From Candidatus Zambryskibacteria bacterium RIFOXYD1_FULL_40_13 (GTDB lineage Bacteria; Patescibacteriota; Minisyncoccia; Phycocordibacterales; DATDWN01), in contig MHWY01000003.1 of assembly GCA_001824295.1 (NCBI GenBank), positions 1-59,065 of the forward strand: a DNA stretch of 59,065 nt, in the 5' to 3' direction. The notes under the pieces are model-generated. The model was given only the letters and a program-made list of their open reading frames with translations. It was not told where the DNA came from and made no database searches. This document shows positions 1 through 8,372 of the stretch, piece by piece (the first letter of the stretch is position 1; each line of letters opens with the position of its first letter). Made by a program: the position numbers and the translations under genes.

Positions 1-1
1 T

Positions 2-2620
2 GCTTCATCTGCTACTCTAACAATCTTCACTACAGTGAAGACTGGTTATCAAGGACAAACAATACCAAACACAGCTACAACAACAGCAAACCAAACAGAT
101 CCAACTCCAGGAAACAATACTTCTACAGTAACTGTTGTGGTAAATGGGTTAGTAAATCATCCACCAGTTCTAACACTTGTTGGTGCAAATCCTGCAACGG
201 TAAATGTTGGGAGTACATATACAGACCCAGGTGCTACAGCACTTGACCAGGAAGATGGAGATATCACAGCAAATATAATCGCATCAAGTACAGTAAATAG
301 TAATGTGGTTGGAACATATACAGTTATATACAATGTTTCCGATTCACAAGGCCTTGCAGCTGTTCCAGTCTCTAGAACAGTCAATGTAATTGGCCTACCA
401 GCTGTTCTTGGAAAAATATCATTCTGTCTAGTGCTTACTGATACAAATAATGCAATCGCAACATCTTCAAATGGATTACCTGCAGGTATCTTCTCAATGA
501 ATCTTGCAACCTCTACTGATTTAACAAACACCTCTATATATACAAGAAGCTGGATGACAACTACATTCTCTCCAAACAGAAGAATTATTTTGGGAACTGA
601 TTTTGATTCAGATTGTGTGACCTATGATAACCTAGCACTTGGTACTTATTATTATTCTACACTTTCTGTAACCGGTGGTTCATGGCTTACTCCACAATAC
701 AATGATCAGAATAATCATCCGATAAACAACGTATTTGATTTCTTTGCATACAGTCCAGAATTATTTAATGCAACATCAACTGATGATGCGGGTAGAAATC
801 TAAACTCCGATGGTCAGATTGTTCTAACATCAGGGAACAGGGATCAAACCTTGGTGGTGTTTGAAAAAGATGGACCTGCTCAATGTGTTATACCACCCGT
901 TATTACTTCATCACTCACAGCATCGGGTTTCGTTGGACAACCATTTACTTATACAGTGACAGCGAACTCAGTTTCGACAACAACATATTCTGTTACAGGA
1001 CTTCCTGCTGGTTTAACTTTCTCAACAACAACAAATACAATCAGTGGAACACCAACCACCGCTGGAGTATTTAACATAACACTGAATGCTGTTAATGAGT
1101 GTGTTGCTGGTATCGATACAAAAATTTTAGTACTTACAATAACAACCCCAACATCATCAGCCGATATATCAGTGGTTAAAACTGCTGATAAAACTTCAGT
1201 AAATACTGGAGATGCAGTGACCTATACAATTACAGTAACAAATATTGGAACAAGCCACGCAACTGGAGTGGTGGTTACAGATGTGCTACATGCCGGATTG
1301 AATCTTACTACGTATGCTTTCTCTAGTGGTACATTTGCTACAACAACCGGAGTATGGACAATAGGCAATTTGAATCATGGCTCATCAACAACAATGACTC
1401 TTGCCACAACAATAAAGGCGGGATATCAGGGCCAAACCATACCAAACACTGCGGTTGGAACATCTGCATTACCCGATCCAATTCCAGGCAATAACACTTC
1501 TACAGTGAATGTTTCAGTTAATAATCCAAATCCTCCTTGTACAGTAAACTGTGGTGGCGGAGGGGGCGGTGGTGGAGGCGGTGGACCAATATACCCAAAT
1601 AACCTTACAATCTTTAATGAACAAGTGGTTGAGACTGTGCCTGGTATTGCATTTGTAACATGGAATACAAACCTTCCAGCAACGAGACGGGTTGTTTACG
1701 GAAACACATCAAATCCAACAGTCGGAAGTGCGCCAAACTACGGCTACTCAGCATCAACAGAAACAGTATCATCCCCACTTCTTACTGCTCATGGAATGGT
1801 TGTCGGAATTGAGGCAAACAGAACTTACTACTTCAGAGAGATATCAACCGACATAGCAAATGGTTCAGTGAGAACAGTCGTGGGCAAAGAATTAGTTCTA
1901 AACCCTGGTATAGTTCCTAACTCTTGCTATTACCTATATGATTTCCTTAGAGCAGACTTCAATAACAATCCAGTGGAAGTTAGAAAACTTCAGGTGTTCT
2001 TACGAGATTTGGAAGGTTTCAATACGGTACAGATCACAGGTGTGTATGATGCCCAAACAATAGTTGCGCTTGATGCATTTCAAAACAGATATGCTGGAGA
2101 TATTCTTACACCATGGGGACATACCGCACCAACAAGCTACACTTATATTCTAACCAAGAAAAAAGTAAATGAAATATATTGCCAAAGAGCCTTTCCAGTT
2201 ACTCCACTAGAACAAGTTGAGATAGATAGTTACAGAGCGTTCTTACTTGGTTTGCAGGGTGCAGGAATCGTATTGCCACCTGATGTTACTATTCCACCAA
2301 CAACACCTGCCACAACAACTCCACTAACGAATGATATTATTGGTGTGGCATCAAGTACCAACAACACTACACTTGCGGGCGTTTCAACAACCACCACAGG
2401 AATTATGTCCAGGTTTACAGCAAACGTATCAGCTGCATGGGGTAAAGTAGGTGGATGGACAGGTTTAAGTTGTCCTGCGGGTGGTGGAGTAAATTGTGCA
2501 TGTAGGTTTGTTAGCTGGTTACTTCTAATAATTATTCTTGTTGTATCATATCTCTGGTATCGCGAGTGGGATCAAAACAGAAAGATAGAAAAAATTAATA
2601 AGGAAATAGATCTCAAATAA
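2..2620 (+). CDS. Large surface protein with DUF11, DUF5011 and peptidoglycan-binding-like modules (5' end outside window)
   Basis: The frame is open to the left edge, so the protein is N-terminally truncated here. Visible modules in order: the end of a DUF11 repeat (nt 35-150), a DUF5011-type Ig-like domain (about 155-412), an unassigned beta-rich region, a putative-Ig (He_PIG-like) domain (about 890-1140), a full DUF11 repeat (about 1160-1530) whose end repeats the first (both contain GYQGQTIPNTA and PGNNTSTV), a poly-Gly linker (about 1550-1590), a fibronectin-like region, and a peptidoglycan-binding-like module typical of CPR surface proteins (about 1920-2240). Near the C-terminus are a membrane segment (about 2515-2575) and a short charged tail. 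I infer an exported, C-terminally anchored surface or adhesion protein. Module names are from motif memory. Confidence 0.85.
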   Translation, partial: ASSATLTIFTTVKTGYQGQTIPNTATTTANQTDPTPGNNTSTVTVVVNGLVNHPPVLTLVGANPATVNVGSTYTDPGATALDQEDGDITANIIASSTVNSNVVGTYTVIYNVSDSQGLAAVPVSRTVNVIGLPAVLGKISFCLVLTDTNNAIATSSNGLPAGIFSMNLATSTDLTNTSIYTRSWMTTTFSPNRRIILGTDFDSDCVTYDNLALGTYYYSTLSVTGGSWLTPQYNDQNNHPINNVFDFFAYSPELFNATSTDDAGRNLNSDGQIVLTSGNRDQTLVVFEKDGPAQCVIPPVITSSLTASGFVGQPFTYTVTANSVSTTTYSVTGLPAGLTFSTTTNTISGTPTTAGVFNITLNAVNECVAGIDTKILVLTITTPTSSADISVVKTADKTSVNTGDAVTYTITVTNIGTSHATGVVVTDVLHAGLNLTTYAFSSGTFATTTGVWTIGNLNHGSSTTMTLATTIKAGYQGQTIPNTAVGTSALPDPIPGNNTSTVNVSVNNPNPPCTVNCGGGGGGGGGGGPIYPNNLTIFNEQVVETVPGIAFVTWNTNLPATRRVVYGNTSNPTVGSAPNYGYSASTETVSSPLLTAHGMVVGIEANRTYYFREISTDIANGSVRTVVGKELVLNPGIVPNSCYYLYDFLRADFNNNPVEVRKLQVFLRDLEGFNTVQITGVYDAQTIVALDAFQNRYAGDILTPWGHTAPTSYTYILTKKKVNEIYCQRAFPVTPLEQVEIDSYRAFLLGLQGAGIVLPPDVTIPPTTPATTTPLTNDIIGVASSTNNTTLAGVSTTTTGIMSRFTANVSAAWGKVGGWTGLSCPAGGGVNCACRFVSWLLLIIILVVSYLWYREWDQNRKIEKINKEIDLK

Positions 2621-2624
2621 ATAA

Positions 2625-2662
2625 AAAGAAAGAGCCCACACAAAGTGGGCTCTTTCTTTTTT
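2625..2662. terminator. Bidirectional intrinsic terminator
   Basis: A perfect 15-bp inverted repeat (2625-2639 with 2645-2659, loop ACAAA) is followed by T's on the + strand and preceded by A's. It can end both the surface-protein gene and the convergent tsaD. Confidence 0.9.
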
Positions 2663-2697
2663 GTACCTCCAGGCACGATTATAATATATGTGGTTTT

Positions 2698-3873
2698 TTA
2701 TTTCAACTTCAGGTTTCCATCTGCAGTGATTTTGACCGAGCCATGCATTAAATCAGGATGAAGTAAGACATTAAAGTATGTAGCGCAAGCTATCATTAAC
2801 GCATTATCTGTGGACATTTTATTTGTTGGTATTTTTATTATTAATCCAGGGTATTCTCTCTCTAGGTTTACAATCTCAGACCTTATCCGCTTGTTTGCTA
2901 TAACCCCACCCGCCACAATCAGGGTCTTGGCTGTAGTTTGGTCCAGTGCTTTTCTGGTCTTACTTAGTAGTACATCTACAACAGAATCCTCAAATTCCTT
3001 GGCAATATCCACCTTTTCTTCGTGCAAAAGCTCCCTATTGCCGTATTTGTCTCTAATATGGTATAGAACAGAGGTTTTTAGCCCAGAAAAGGAGAAGTTG
3101 AGGTTATTTGAATGAATCATTGGTCTTGGAAATTTGGCTAAGCGATGGTATTCAGGAGAGAATGTTTCTTCCGCCAGTTTGGATATTTCCGGTCCACCTG
3201 GGTAGGGGAGACAGAGCATTCTTGCTGTTTTGTCGTATGCCTCGCCAACAGCGTCATCTAAAGTTTCTCCAAGTATTTTATATTGTCCCCAGTCTTTTAC
3301 TTCAACCAACTCGGTATGACCTCCGGATATAAGAAGAGCTAGGGCGGGGAACTCTATTGGTTTATCGTCCATGCTTTCCATGAGTACAGAAACAATATGC
3401 CCCTCCATATGATTGATTGGCACAACAGGAATATTCCAAATTTTTCCGAGAGCAACTGCACAGCTTATTCCGACCCACAAAGCAGGCGCAAGGCCCGGAC
3501 CTGATGTAACACCAATGACGTCAATATCTGGTTTATCTATATTATTAAAAATTTCTCGTAAGCTCTCGTATAGTCCCTCTTCTCTGGAAAGTATTTCCTT
3601 AACATCTTTCCATATGTTCTCAGAATATTGAGCGTCAGTTTTATTGAACATAGACGCTTCAGCCAAAGCTCTTGTTAATAAATGTGGAAGATTTTTTCCG
3701 TGCTCTCTTTTTGCAAGCATTGGATAGACACCTCCATATTCCTTATGAATATCAATTTGTGAAAAAAGTGCATTACCAAGAATAGAAAAAGAAGGGGATT
3801 CTTTTTTTTCTTTTGCCTCAATAATACTAACAGCTGTTTCGTCACAAGAAGTTTCTATGGAAAGTATTTTCAT
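2698..3873 (-). CDS. tsaD: tRNA N6-adenosine threonylcarbamoyltransferase TsaD
   Basis: TsaD transfers threonylcarbamoyl to A37 of ANN-reading tRNAs with TsaB and TsaE in the cytoplasm. The start MKILSIETSCDETAVSI, the metal-binding HMEGH and the ISGGHTEL motif are visible, on the ASKHA fold. I chose the ATG at 3873: a longer in-frame start at 3885 would run into the tRNA-Glu gene, and the family begins exactly at this methionine. The protein is 391 aa, longer than the usual ~340, with extra sequence between the REHGKNL region and the SGPGLAPAL motif. The tRNA gene immediately upstream on the same strand leaves only 3 nt, so the two may be co-transcribed. Confidence 0.95.
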   Translation of the reverse strand: MKILSIETSCDETAVSIIEAKEKKESPSFSILGNALFSQIDIHKEYGGVYPMLAKREHGKNLPHLLTRALAEASMFNKTDAQYSENIWKDVKEILSREEGLYESLREIFNNIDKPDIDVIGVTSGPGLAPALWVGISCAVALGKIWNIPVVPINHMEGHIVSVLMESMDDKPIEFPALALLISGGHTELVEVKDWGQYKILGETLDDAVGEAYDKTARMLCLPYPGGPEISKLAEETFSPEYHRLAKFPRPMIHSNNLNFSFSGLKTSVLYHIRDKYGNRELLHEEKVDIAKEFEDSVVDVLLSKTRKALDQTTAKTLIVAGGVIANKRIRSEIVNLEREYPGLIIKIPTNKMSTDNALMIACATYFNVLLHPDLMHGSVKITADGNLKLK

Positions 3874-3876
3874 TTG

Positions 3877-3948
3877 TGACCTCACGGAGAGTCGAACTCC
3901 GGTTAACGGATTGAAAACCCGTTGTCCTAACCATTAGACGATGAGGCC
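3877..3948 (-). tRNA. tRNA-Glu(TTC)
   Basis: A cloverleaf is readable on the minus strand with acceptor GGCCTCA/TGAGGTC, anticodon loop TTTTCAA (anticodon TTC) and a GTTCGA T-loop. No CCA is encoded. Its 3' side runs straight into tsaD, and it carries no 3' repeat element. Confidence 0.95.
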
Positions 3949-4021
3949 AAGCGAACCGAAACATTATAGCATTTTTTGTAGAAAAAGCAAAAACATGATA
4001 ATATTCAAGTACAAGTATTTT

Positions 4022-4094
4022 GCGCGATTAGCTCAGTTGGTAGAGCGACTCATTGACGTTGAGTAGGCCACAGGTTCGAGTCCTGTATCGCGCA
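4022..4094 (+). tRNA. tRNA-Val(GAC)
   Basis: Acceptor GCGCGAT/ATCGCGC, anticodon stem ACTCA/TGAGT with loop TTGACGT (anticodon GAC), T-arm GGTTCGAGTCC. No CCA is encoded. Its 3' end (TCCTGTATCGCGCA, from 4081) recurs exactly at 4217 and 4381, at the ends of two stacked elements. Confidence 0.95.
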
Positions 4095-4230
4095 CAAAGA
4101 CGAAGTCTTGTGCCAGGACTCGAACAGATTAGCGGTTTACGCTTGCACCAGCAAGTGTCGCTAATCTGCGTTTTTGATTTTGGTTTTTGACGAAAAATCA
4201 AAATCGAAAAAGAGACTCCTGTATCGCGCA
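4095..4230 (+). repeat. tRNA-3'-end element, family A (tRNA-Val copy)
   Basis: Noncoding, about 136 bp. In order: a stem-loop built on the tRNA 3' end (GCACAAAGAC-GAA-GTCTTGTGC), an inverted T-arm copy (CAGGACTCGAAC, 4114-4125), hairpin 1 (4126-4167, outer stem AGATTAGCG/CGCTAATCT, inner stem ACGCTTGC/GCAAGTGT, loop ACCA), a T5 run, hairpin 2 (4171-4211) capped by GACG, and a direct copy of the tRNA 3' end (TCCTGTATCGCGCA, 4217-4230). The same order with compensatory changes occurs after Leu-TAG, Leu-TAA and Gln tRNAs. No ORF. Function unknown. Confidence 0.85.
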
Positions 4231-4394
4231 CAATAAAGCCACCGTAAGGTGGATTTTTTGTGCGTTATAAGTAAAGTCATGTCATGACTTTACGTCAGGA
4301 TTCGAAAACCCTTGATAGTTTTTTGTGAGTCTACGAAACAAAAAACAGAAAAGGTGTACTGACCATGTAATGGTCGAGACTCCTGTATCGCGCA
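4231..4394 (+). repeat. tRNA-3'-end element, family B (tRNA-Val copy, stacked on family A)
   Basis: Follows the second copy of the tRNA-Val 3' end. It has a hairpin (GCCACC-GTAA-GGTGG), a lateral hairpin (GTAAAGTCAT-GTC-ATGACTTTAC), an inverted T-arm copy (CAGGATTCGAA), a stem GTTTTTTGT/ACAAAAAAC with a GAG...CGAA loop, the string AAAAGGTGTACTGACCATG with hairpin GACCAT-GTA-ATGGTC, and a third copy of the tRNA 3' end (4381-4394). The last block is nearly identical to the one after tRNA-Lys. Confidence 0.82.
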
Positions 4395-4444
4395 CCCTAA
4401 TCTAACATTGGAAAAAACACAGAAGAAGATAAATAGGTACCAAT

Positions 4445-4483
4445 AAAACAAGCCTAAAATTCTCTATATTTTAGCCTTGTTTT
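4445..4483 (+). terminator. Probable terminator of the tRNA-Val unit
   Basis: An inverted repeat of 16 nt (4445-4460 with 4468-4483, one mismatch) has a 7-nt loop and ends in TTTT. It separates the tRNA-Val/element unit from the next promoter. Confidence 0.65.
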
Positions 4484-4487
4484 GTGC

Positions 4488-4517
4488 TTGACAAATGACG
4501 CCACTTGGGAATATAAT
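4488..4517 (+). promoter_or_regulatory. Strong sigma70-type promoter for the structured RNA
   Basis: TTGACA (4488-4493), an 18-nt spacer and TATAAT (4512-4517) are both consensus. The predicted start is about 4524. Confidence 0.8.
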
Positions 4518-4523
4518 AATAAT

Positions 4524-4759
4524 GTGGGTTGGAGAGGTTCTCGGTCCCGCAGGCAGTCCCAGCACTGCCAGCCTCCTCCTTTGGTCCTCCGGGACCCCTC
4601 CACCCCACTCGTTCGTCGCTTATGCTCACGCATTCGCGACACCCTGTCCTTTCGCGGTCATCAAGGCAATGGCCAAGATGACGCACTTCGTTCCGTGACC
4701 TATCCTCTTAGGTCACACTCGCGCTCTCTCCTCGGCTTCGGCTGAGCGAGAGGGTTTTT
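4524..4759 (+). ncRNA. Unassigned structured RNA, about 235 nt
   Basis: A consensus promoter, GC-rich sequence and a terminal GC hairpin plus T-run (about 4724-4759) delimit an RNA with no convincing ORF. Stem-loops are readable throughout: a long 5' domain closed by GTGGG...CCCAC, GGCAGT/ACTGCC, GTCGC/GCGAC, GTCATC/GATGAC enclosing GGC/GCC, and GTGACCTA/TAGGTCAC. The size fits 6S or SRP RNA, but I see neither the SRP GGAAG...AGCA core nor RNase P conserved blocks, so I leave it unnamed. Confidence 0.65.
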
Positions 4760-4810
4760 AAATATAAAAAAACGCAAATCTTTTTCTCACAAAGACTTTT
4801 TTAAATCATG

Positions 4811-5734
4811 TTATTTAGCACGCAGAGTTATATAAATATCCTCAAGAGCTTTAACAGCATCACCTGAAGCGATGTTGTTTTGGTGGTATAGGCCATCTGT
4901 GCAATCCCCAGCAGCCCATATGCCGAGGATACTCGTTTGTTGAGTCCTTGGGTCTGTTGGTATTTGGCCAATTTCATTGAGCTTAATTATGTTTTTTGCA
5001 AAGTCTGTTGTTGGGATTAGTCCAATTTCTACAAAAATTCCAGATACTTTTAATCTGTCCCTTTCACCCGTTATTTTGTTTCTGTAATAAAGACCATCCA
5101 CAAATTTTCCTCCCTGTACCTCGATAATTTCTGAATTATTCAAAACCTTCATATTTGGGTGAGAGAGTACTTTTTTTACTGTAATTTCATCGGCTCTGAA
5201 TCTGTCGGAACGGTTTAGTAGAGTGACACTTTTACAATAGGCTAATAGTTGGGCAGCTGACTCAAATGCGGCATTTCCACCACCAATTACGGCAACATCT
5301 TGACCCGCGAAGAGGGGACCATCACATGATGCGCAATAGATTAGTCCTCTGTTGTCATATTCTTTCGCTCCAGGAACGTCTAATTTGCGTCTGGTAGACC
5401 CTGTGGCAATAAGTATGGTTTGTGTATGGTATTCTTCTTTTTCTGTAATTACGATTAATTTTTCACCGTCTTTTCTTATGTCTTGTACTGCTTCACCTTC
5501 TTTTATTTCTAGAGATTCGCCAGAATAAGCTAATAAGTGATTCTTAAGATTTTTTGCTAAATCATTGCCAGATATCTTGATTGTGCCAATCCAGTTTTCT
5601 ATACCTTCTGAAACTGTGCTCTGTCCCCCAAAATCTGGTGTAATTAAAAGGGTTTTAAGCTTTTTTCTAGCAGAATAAACACCGGCTGACACACCGGCCG
5701 GCCCTCCACCGATTATTATTAGTTCATAAGTCAT
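4811..5734 (-). CDS. trxB: Thioredoxin reductase (NADPH)
   Basis: FAD-dependent NADPH:thioredoxin oxidoreductase. It has an N-terminal GGGPAG dinucleotide fold, the redox pair CASC at residues 134-137, and an NADPH site GGGNAA at about 151-156. At 307 aa it is the normal length for low-molecular-weight TrxR. The C-terminal FAD motif (AAGDCTDG) is present. It lies downstream of ftsZ on the same strand across an AT-rich imperfect palindrome, so co-transcription is uncertain. Confidence 0.95.
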   Translation of the reverse strand: MTYELIIIGGGPAGVSAGVYSARKKLKTLLITPDFGGQSTVSEGIENWIGTIKISGNDLAKNLKNHLLAYSGESLEIKEGEAVQDIRKDGEKLIVITEKEEYHTQTILIATGSTRRKLDVPGAKEYDNRGLIYCASCDGPLFAGQDVAVIGGGNAAFESAAQLLAYCKSVTLLNRSDRFRADEITVKKVLSHPNMKVLNNSEIIEVQGGKFVDGLYYRNKITGERDRLKVSGIFVEIGLIPTTDFAKNIIKLNEIGQIPTDPRTQQTSILGIWAAGDCTDGLYHQNNIASGDAVKALEDIYITLRAK

Positions 5735-5827
5735 AAAATGTATAAGGTATTATGTATAAAGTATAATGTATAAAAATTAACACGCATAAAACACATTATA
5801 CATAATACCTAATACTTTATACAGGTA
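5735..5827. repeat. AT-rich intergenic imperfect palindrome
   Basis: Arms rich in GTATAAGGTATTATGTATA and its complement face each other around a GC-poor centre and fill the whole trxB-ftsZ gap. It belongs to a class of AT-rich palindromic spacers seen several times in this window. Confidence 0.6.
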
Positions 5828-6985
5828 TTATTTTAACTTGCTTCTTCGAAGGAAAGCTGGTACAGCACCCCACTCATCATCATCTGTAATTTCTAGAGTT
5901 TTTTCTGGTGTTTCTTGTGTTTGTGTGGGAATAGAATTAAATATTTTACCCTTTTCTTCCTTTACCACCTCCTTGTCTTTGTTATCGCCCATTATTTGCG
6001 TTGACTGAAAAAGAGTTTTCTTTGTAAAGTTCTCTGGAAAGTTTGAGGCTATAACGGTAATTTTAACTTCACCCTTCTTTAGTTTCTCGTCTCGCACTGT
6101 TCCGAATATTATTTTTGCATTAGGGTCAACTGATTCAGTAATAATTTTGGCAGCATCTTGAATTTCAAACATTCCTAAGTCATCTCCACCAGCAATTGAG
6201 AATAGTACGCCCTTAGCCCCGTTAATTGAAACCTCCAAAAGAGGGGAATTTATAGCCATTTTTGCCGCTTCCTCAGCTCTTTTCTCACCTGTTGCCGTAC
6301 CAATGCCCATGAGTGCTGAACCAGCATTTTCCATGATAGCCTTTATGTCTGCAAAGTCGATATTGATTATTCCGGGTGTGGTGATAAGGTCCGAGATTCC
6401 CTCAACAGCAGATTTCAAAACATCATCACATGTTGCGAAAGCACTTTTTGCTGTGGTTTCTTTGCTAATAGTTGAAAGTAGTCTGTCGTTTGGAATGACA
6501 ATGATTGCATCAACAGCCAAGCGTAGCTCCTCGAGTCCGACTTCAGCAAGCTTCATTCTCTGTTGACCTTCAAAGAAAAATGGTTTTGTGATGACTGCAA
6601 CAGTTAGGGCACCCATCTCCTTGGAAATTCTGGCAATTATAGGAGCAGCACCGGTTCCTGTTCCACCCCCAAGACCACAGGTAATAAACACCATATCTGC
6701 ACCCTTGATGGCTTCTTGTATTTCTTCTTTGGTTTCCTCTACTGCCCGTTTTCCAAGTTCTGGATTCATACCTGCTCCCAAGCCGTGTGTGAGGTTCTTG
6801 CCAATATGTATCTTTCTCTTGGCCATAGAGTGATGCAGGTCCTGAGAGTCAGTGTTTACAGCGATGAAATCCACTCCTCTGACCTTCGAATTTATCATGT
6901 GGTTTAAGGCGTTTTTTCCGGAACCACCTACTCCTAGGACTTTGATTCGTGCAAATGCTTCTACGTCTGGTTTGATTTGGGGCAT
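5828..6985 (-). CDS. ftsZ: Cell division protein FtsZ
   Basis: Tubulin-like GTPase that polymerises into the cytokinetic ring. The tubulin signature [10 protein letters not shown] lies at about residues 106-115, the N-terminal [11 protein letters not shown] nucleotide-binding segment is intact, and the T7-loop region [10 protein letters not shown] is present. After a variable linker the C-terminal peptide [14 protein letters not shown] matches the usual FtsA-binding tail. At 385 aa it is full length. It follows ftsA on the same strand. Confidence 0.97.
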   Translation of the reverse strand: MPQIKPDVEAFARIKVLGVGGSGKNALNHMINSKVRGVDFIAVNTDSQDLHHSMAKRKIHIGKNLTHGLGAGMNPELGKRAVEETKEEIQEAIKGADMVFITCGLGGGTGTGAAPIIARISKEMGALTVAVITKPFFFEGQQRMKLAEVGLEELRLAVDAIIVIPNDRLLSTISKETTAKSAFATCDDVLKSAVEGISDLITTPGIINIDFADIKAIMENAGSALMGIGTATGEKRAEEAAKMAINSPLLEVSINGAKGVLFSIAGGDDLGMFEIQDAAKIITESVDPNAKIIFGTVRDEKLKKGEVKITVIASNFPENFTKKTLFQSTQIMGDNKDKEVVKEEKGKIFNSIPTQTQETPEKTLEITDDDEWGAVPAFLRRSKLK

Positions 6986-7099
6986 GTTGTTTATAATTAA
7001 GTTTAATTGGTATGGCTATAATAACAGAAAACCAAACAAATAAAAACAATTGACCCAATTACAACTTTGTGTCTTATTTTAAGCCATTTTATTGTGTTT

Positions 7100-8281
7100 T
7101 TATGGAAGAAATTGCTTTATCCATTCGCCGATTTTTCCTCCAGCTTTATTTATTGTACTACGAAGTCCAACATTTATTTTTTCCTCATTAGATGCTCCAA
7201 CCATACAAAGTCCACAGGCGACTGCCCAAATAGAATCCTTGATGTTTGTTTTTTGCCCACCAAGATTTATTGTGGCGATACGCGCTGGAAGTTTCAAAGC
7301 TGTCTTTGCAAAATCCTCTATGTCTGTAGTTGAGCTTCCTCCACCAGTAATAAATATACCTGCTGGCAAGAGTTCATTACGACCCATTTTTTTTAGATGG
7401 CTTTCAATCAGTTCAAATATATCATAAAGTCTTGCAGAAATAATTTCATCTATTTTTTTCTTTGGATATGAACTAGAACCAATACTACCCACTTTTATGT
7501 TTTCGGCGTCCTCTGGGGTAATTTTCAATCCTAGGGCTATATCATTGGTTATATCTGTTGAGCCGACTGGAAAAACCTCAAGGGAAATAGGAATATTGTT
7601 TTCAAAAACAACCAAGGAAACCGTTTCAGAGCCAATATTAACTAGCACACAGCCGGCCATTTTTTGTGATTTTGATACATTTACAAACGAAGAGGCGATA
7701 GGTGAGGCCAAGCAGTCCATAATCTCCACCCCCGCTTCATCTACTGCTTCAAGAAGACTGTTTAGGTGAGGTTCAAGGCATATAACAAAAAGCATTTTCA
7801 CCTCAAGTTTTGTACCCTTCATGTCTAGGGGGCTTTTTGCTAGTACGATTTTTCCATCAATCTTGTATTGTATCGGTATGCTGTGTAAGATTCTGTAATT
7901 CTGAATAAGGTTTGATGGCAACTCTTCCTCACATATTTCATTAAGTTTTTTTATATCCAGCTCTGTGATTTGAAGGTCTGCTCTACTAATAACAACACTG
8001 GCTGTCCCAGTAATGGCCGTAAGCCCGATTCCACCAATTGCCACAAAGGCCTTCCTAACTTTGATTCCAGAGGTTTTTTCTGCTTGTTTTATGGCTATAC
8101 TTAGGCTTTCTACAACATCATCGCTGTTTACGATGTATCCATGTCGCAGTCCCTTAGATTCAGACAATCCAGTGCCAATAACTTTTGTTATTAGTTTTTC
8201 ATTTTCTCTCACGAGTTCAGTTACCACCACTTTTATCTGGTGTGTGCCGATATCTATTCCGACTGTTGTGTTGCGCATCAT
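7100..8281 (-). CDS. ftsA: Cell division protein FtsA
   Basis: Actin-like ATPase that tethers FtsZ to the membrane. The phosphate-1 motif GIDIGTHQIKVVV near the N-terminus, the SHS2-containing 1C region and the ITGGGS adenosine motif near residue 310 are recognisable. The C-terminus ends in the amphipathic GEWIKQFLP, a plausible membrane-targeting helix. Two adjacent ATGs are possible starts; the first (8281) is used. The ftsA-ftsZ order is the usual dcw arrangement. Confidence 0.96.
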   Translation of the reverse strand: MMRNTTVGIDIGTHQIKVVVTELVRENEKLITKVIGTGLSESKGLRHGYIVNSDDVVESLSIAIKQAEKTSGIKVRKAFVAIGGIGLTAITGTASVVISRADLQITELDIKKLNEICEEELPSNLIQNYRILHSIPIQYKIDGKIVLAKSPLDMKGTKLEVKMLFVICLEPHLNSLLEAVDEAGVEIMDCLASPIASSFVNVSKSQKMAGCVLVNIGSETVSLVVFENNIPISLEVFPVGSTDITNDIALGLKITPEDAENIKVGSIGSSSYPKKKIDEIISARLYDIFELIESHLKKMGRNELLPAGIFITGGGSSTTDIEDFAKTALKLPARIATINLGGQKTNIKDSIWAVACGLCMVGASNEEKINVGLRSTINKAGGKIGEWIKQFLP

Positions 8282-8283
8282 GT

Positions 8284-8372
8284 AGAAGAATTTTCAATTT
8301 CTAATTTTCAATTTTCAAACGAGTCCAGGTGAATTCGTTTAGAAATTAGAAATTAAGAATTAGAAATTTAGA
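8284..8372. repeat. AT-rich intergenic imperfect palindrome
   Basis: AATTTCTAATTTTCAATTTTC facing TTAGAAATTAGAAATTAAG between ftsA and ybeY. It resembles the spacers at 14566 and 47755, which use the same AATTTCTAATT wording. Confidence 0.55.

Noticed and set aside
4028..4231. ORF on the minus strand across tRNA-Val and its element
   Set aside because: It is the complement of a tRNA and hairpins; no SD or protein-like sequence.
4081..4394. Possible CRISPR array (three direct repeats at tRNA-Val)
   Set aside because: The repeats are the tRNA 3' end, spacers are structured and shared with other loci, and no cas genes are present.
4454..4745. Overlapping ORFs on both strands in the 4524-4759 RNA
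   Set aside because: Low-complexity translations in several frames with no start signals; better explained by a structured RNA.
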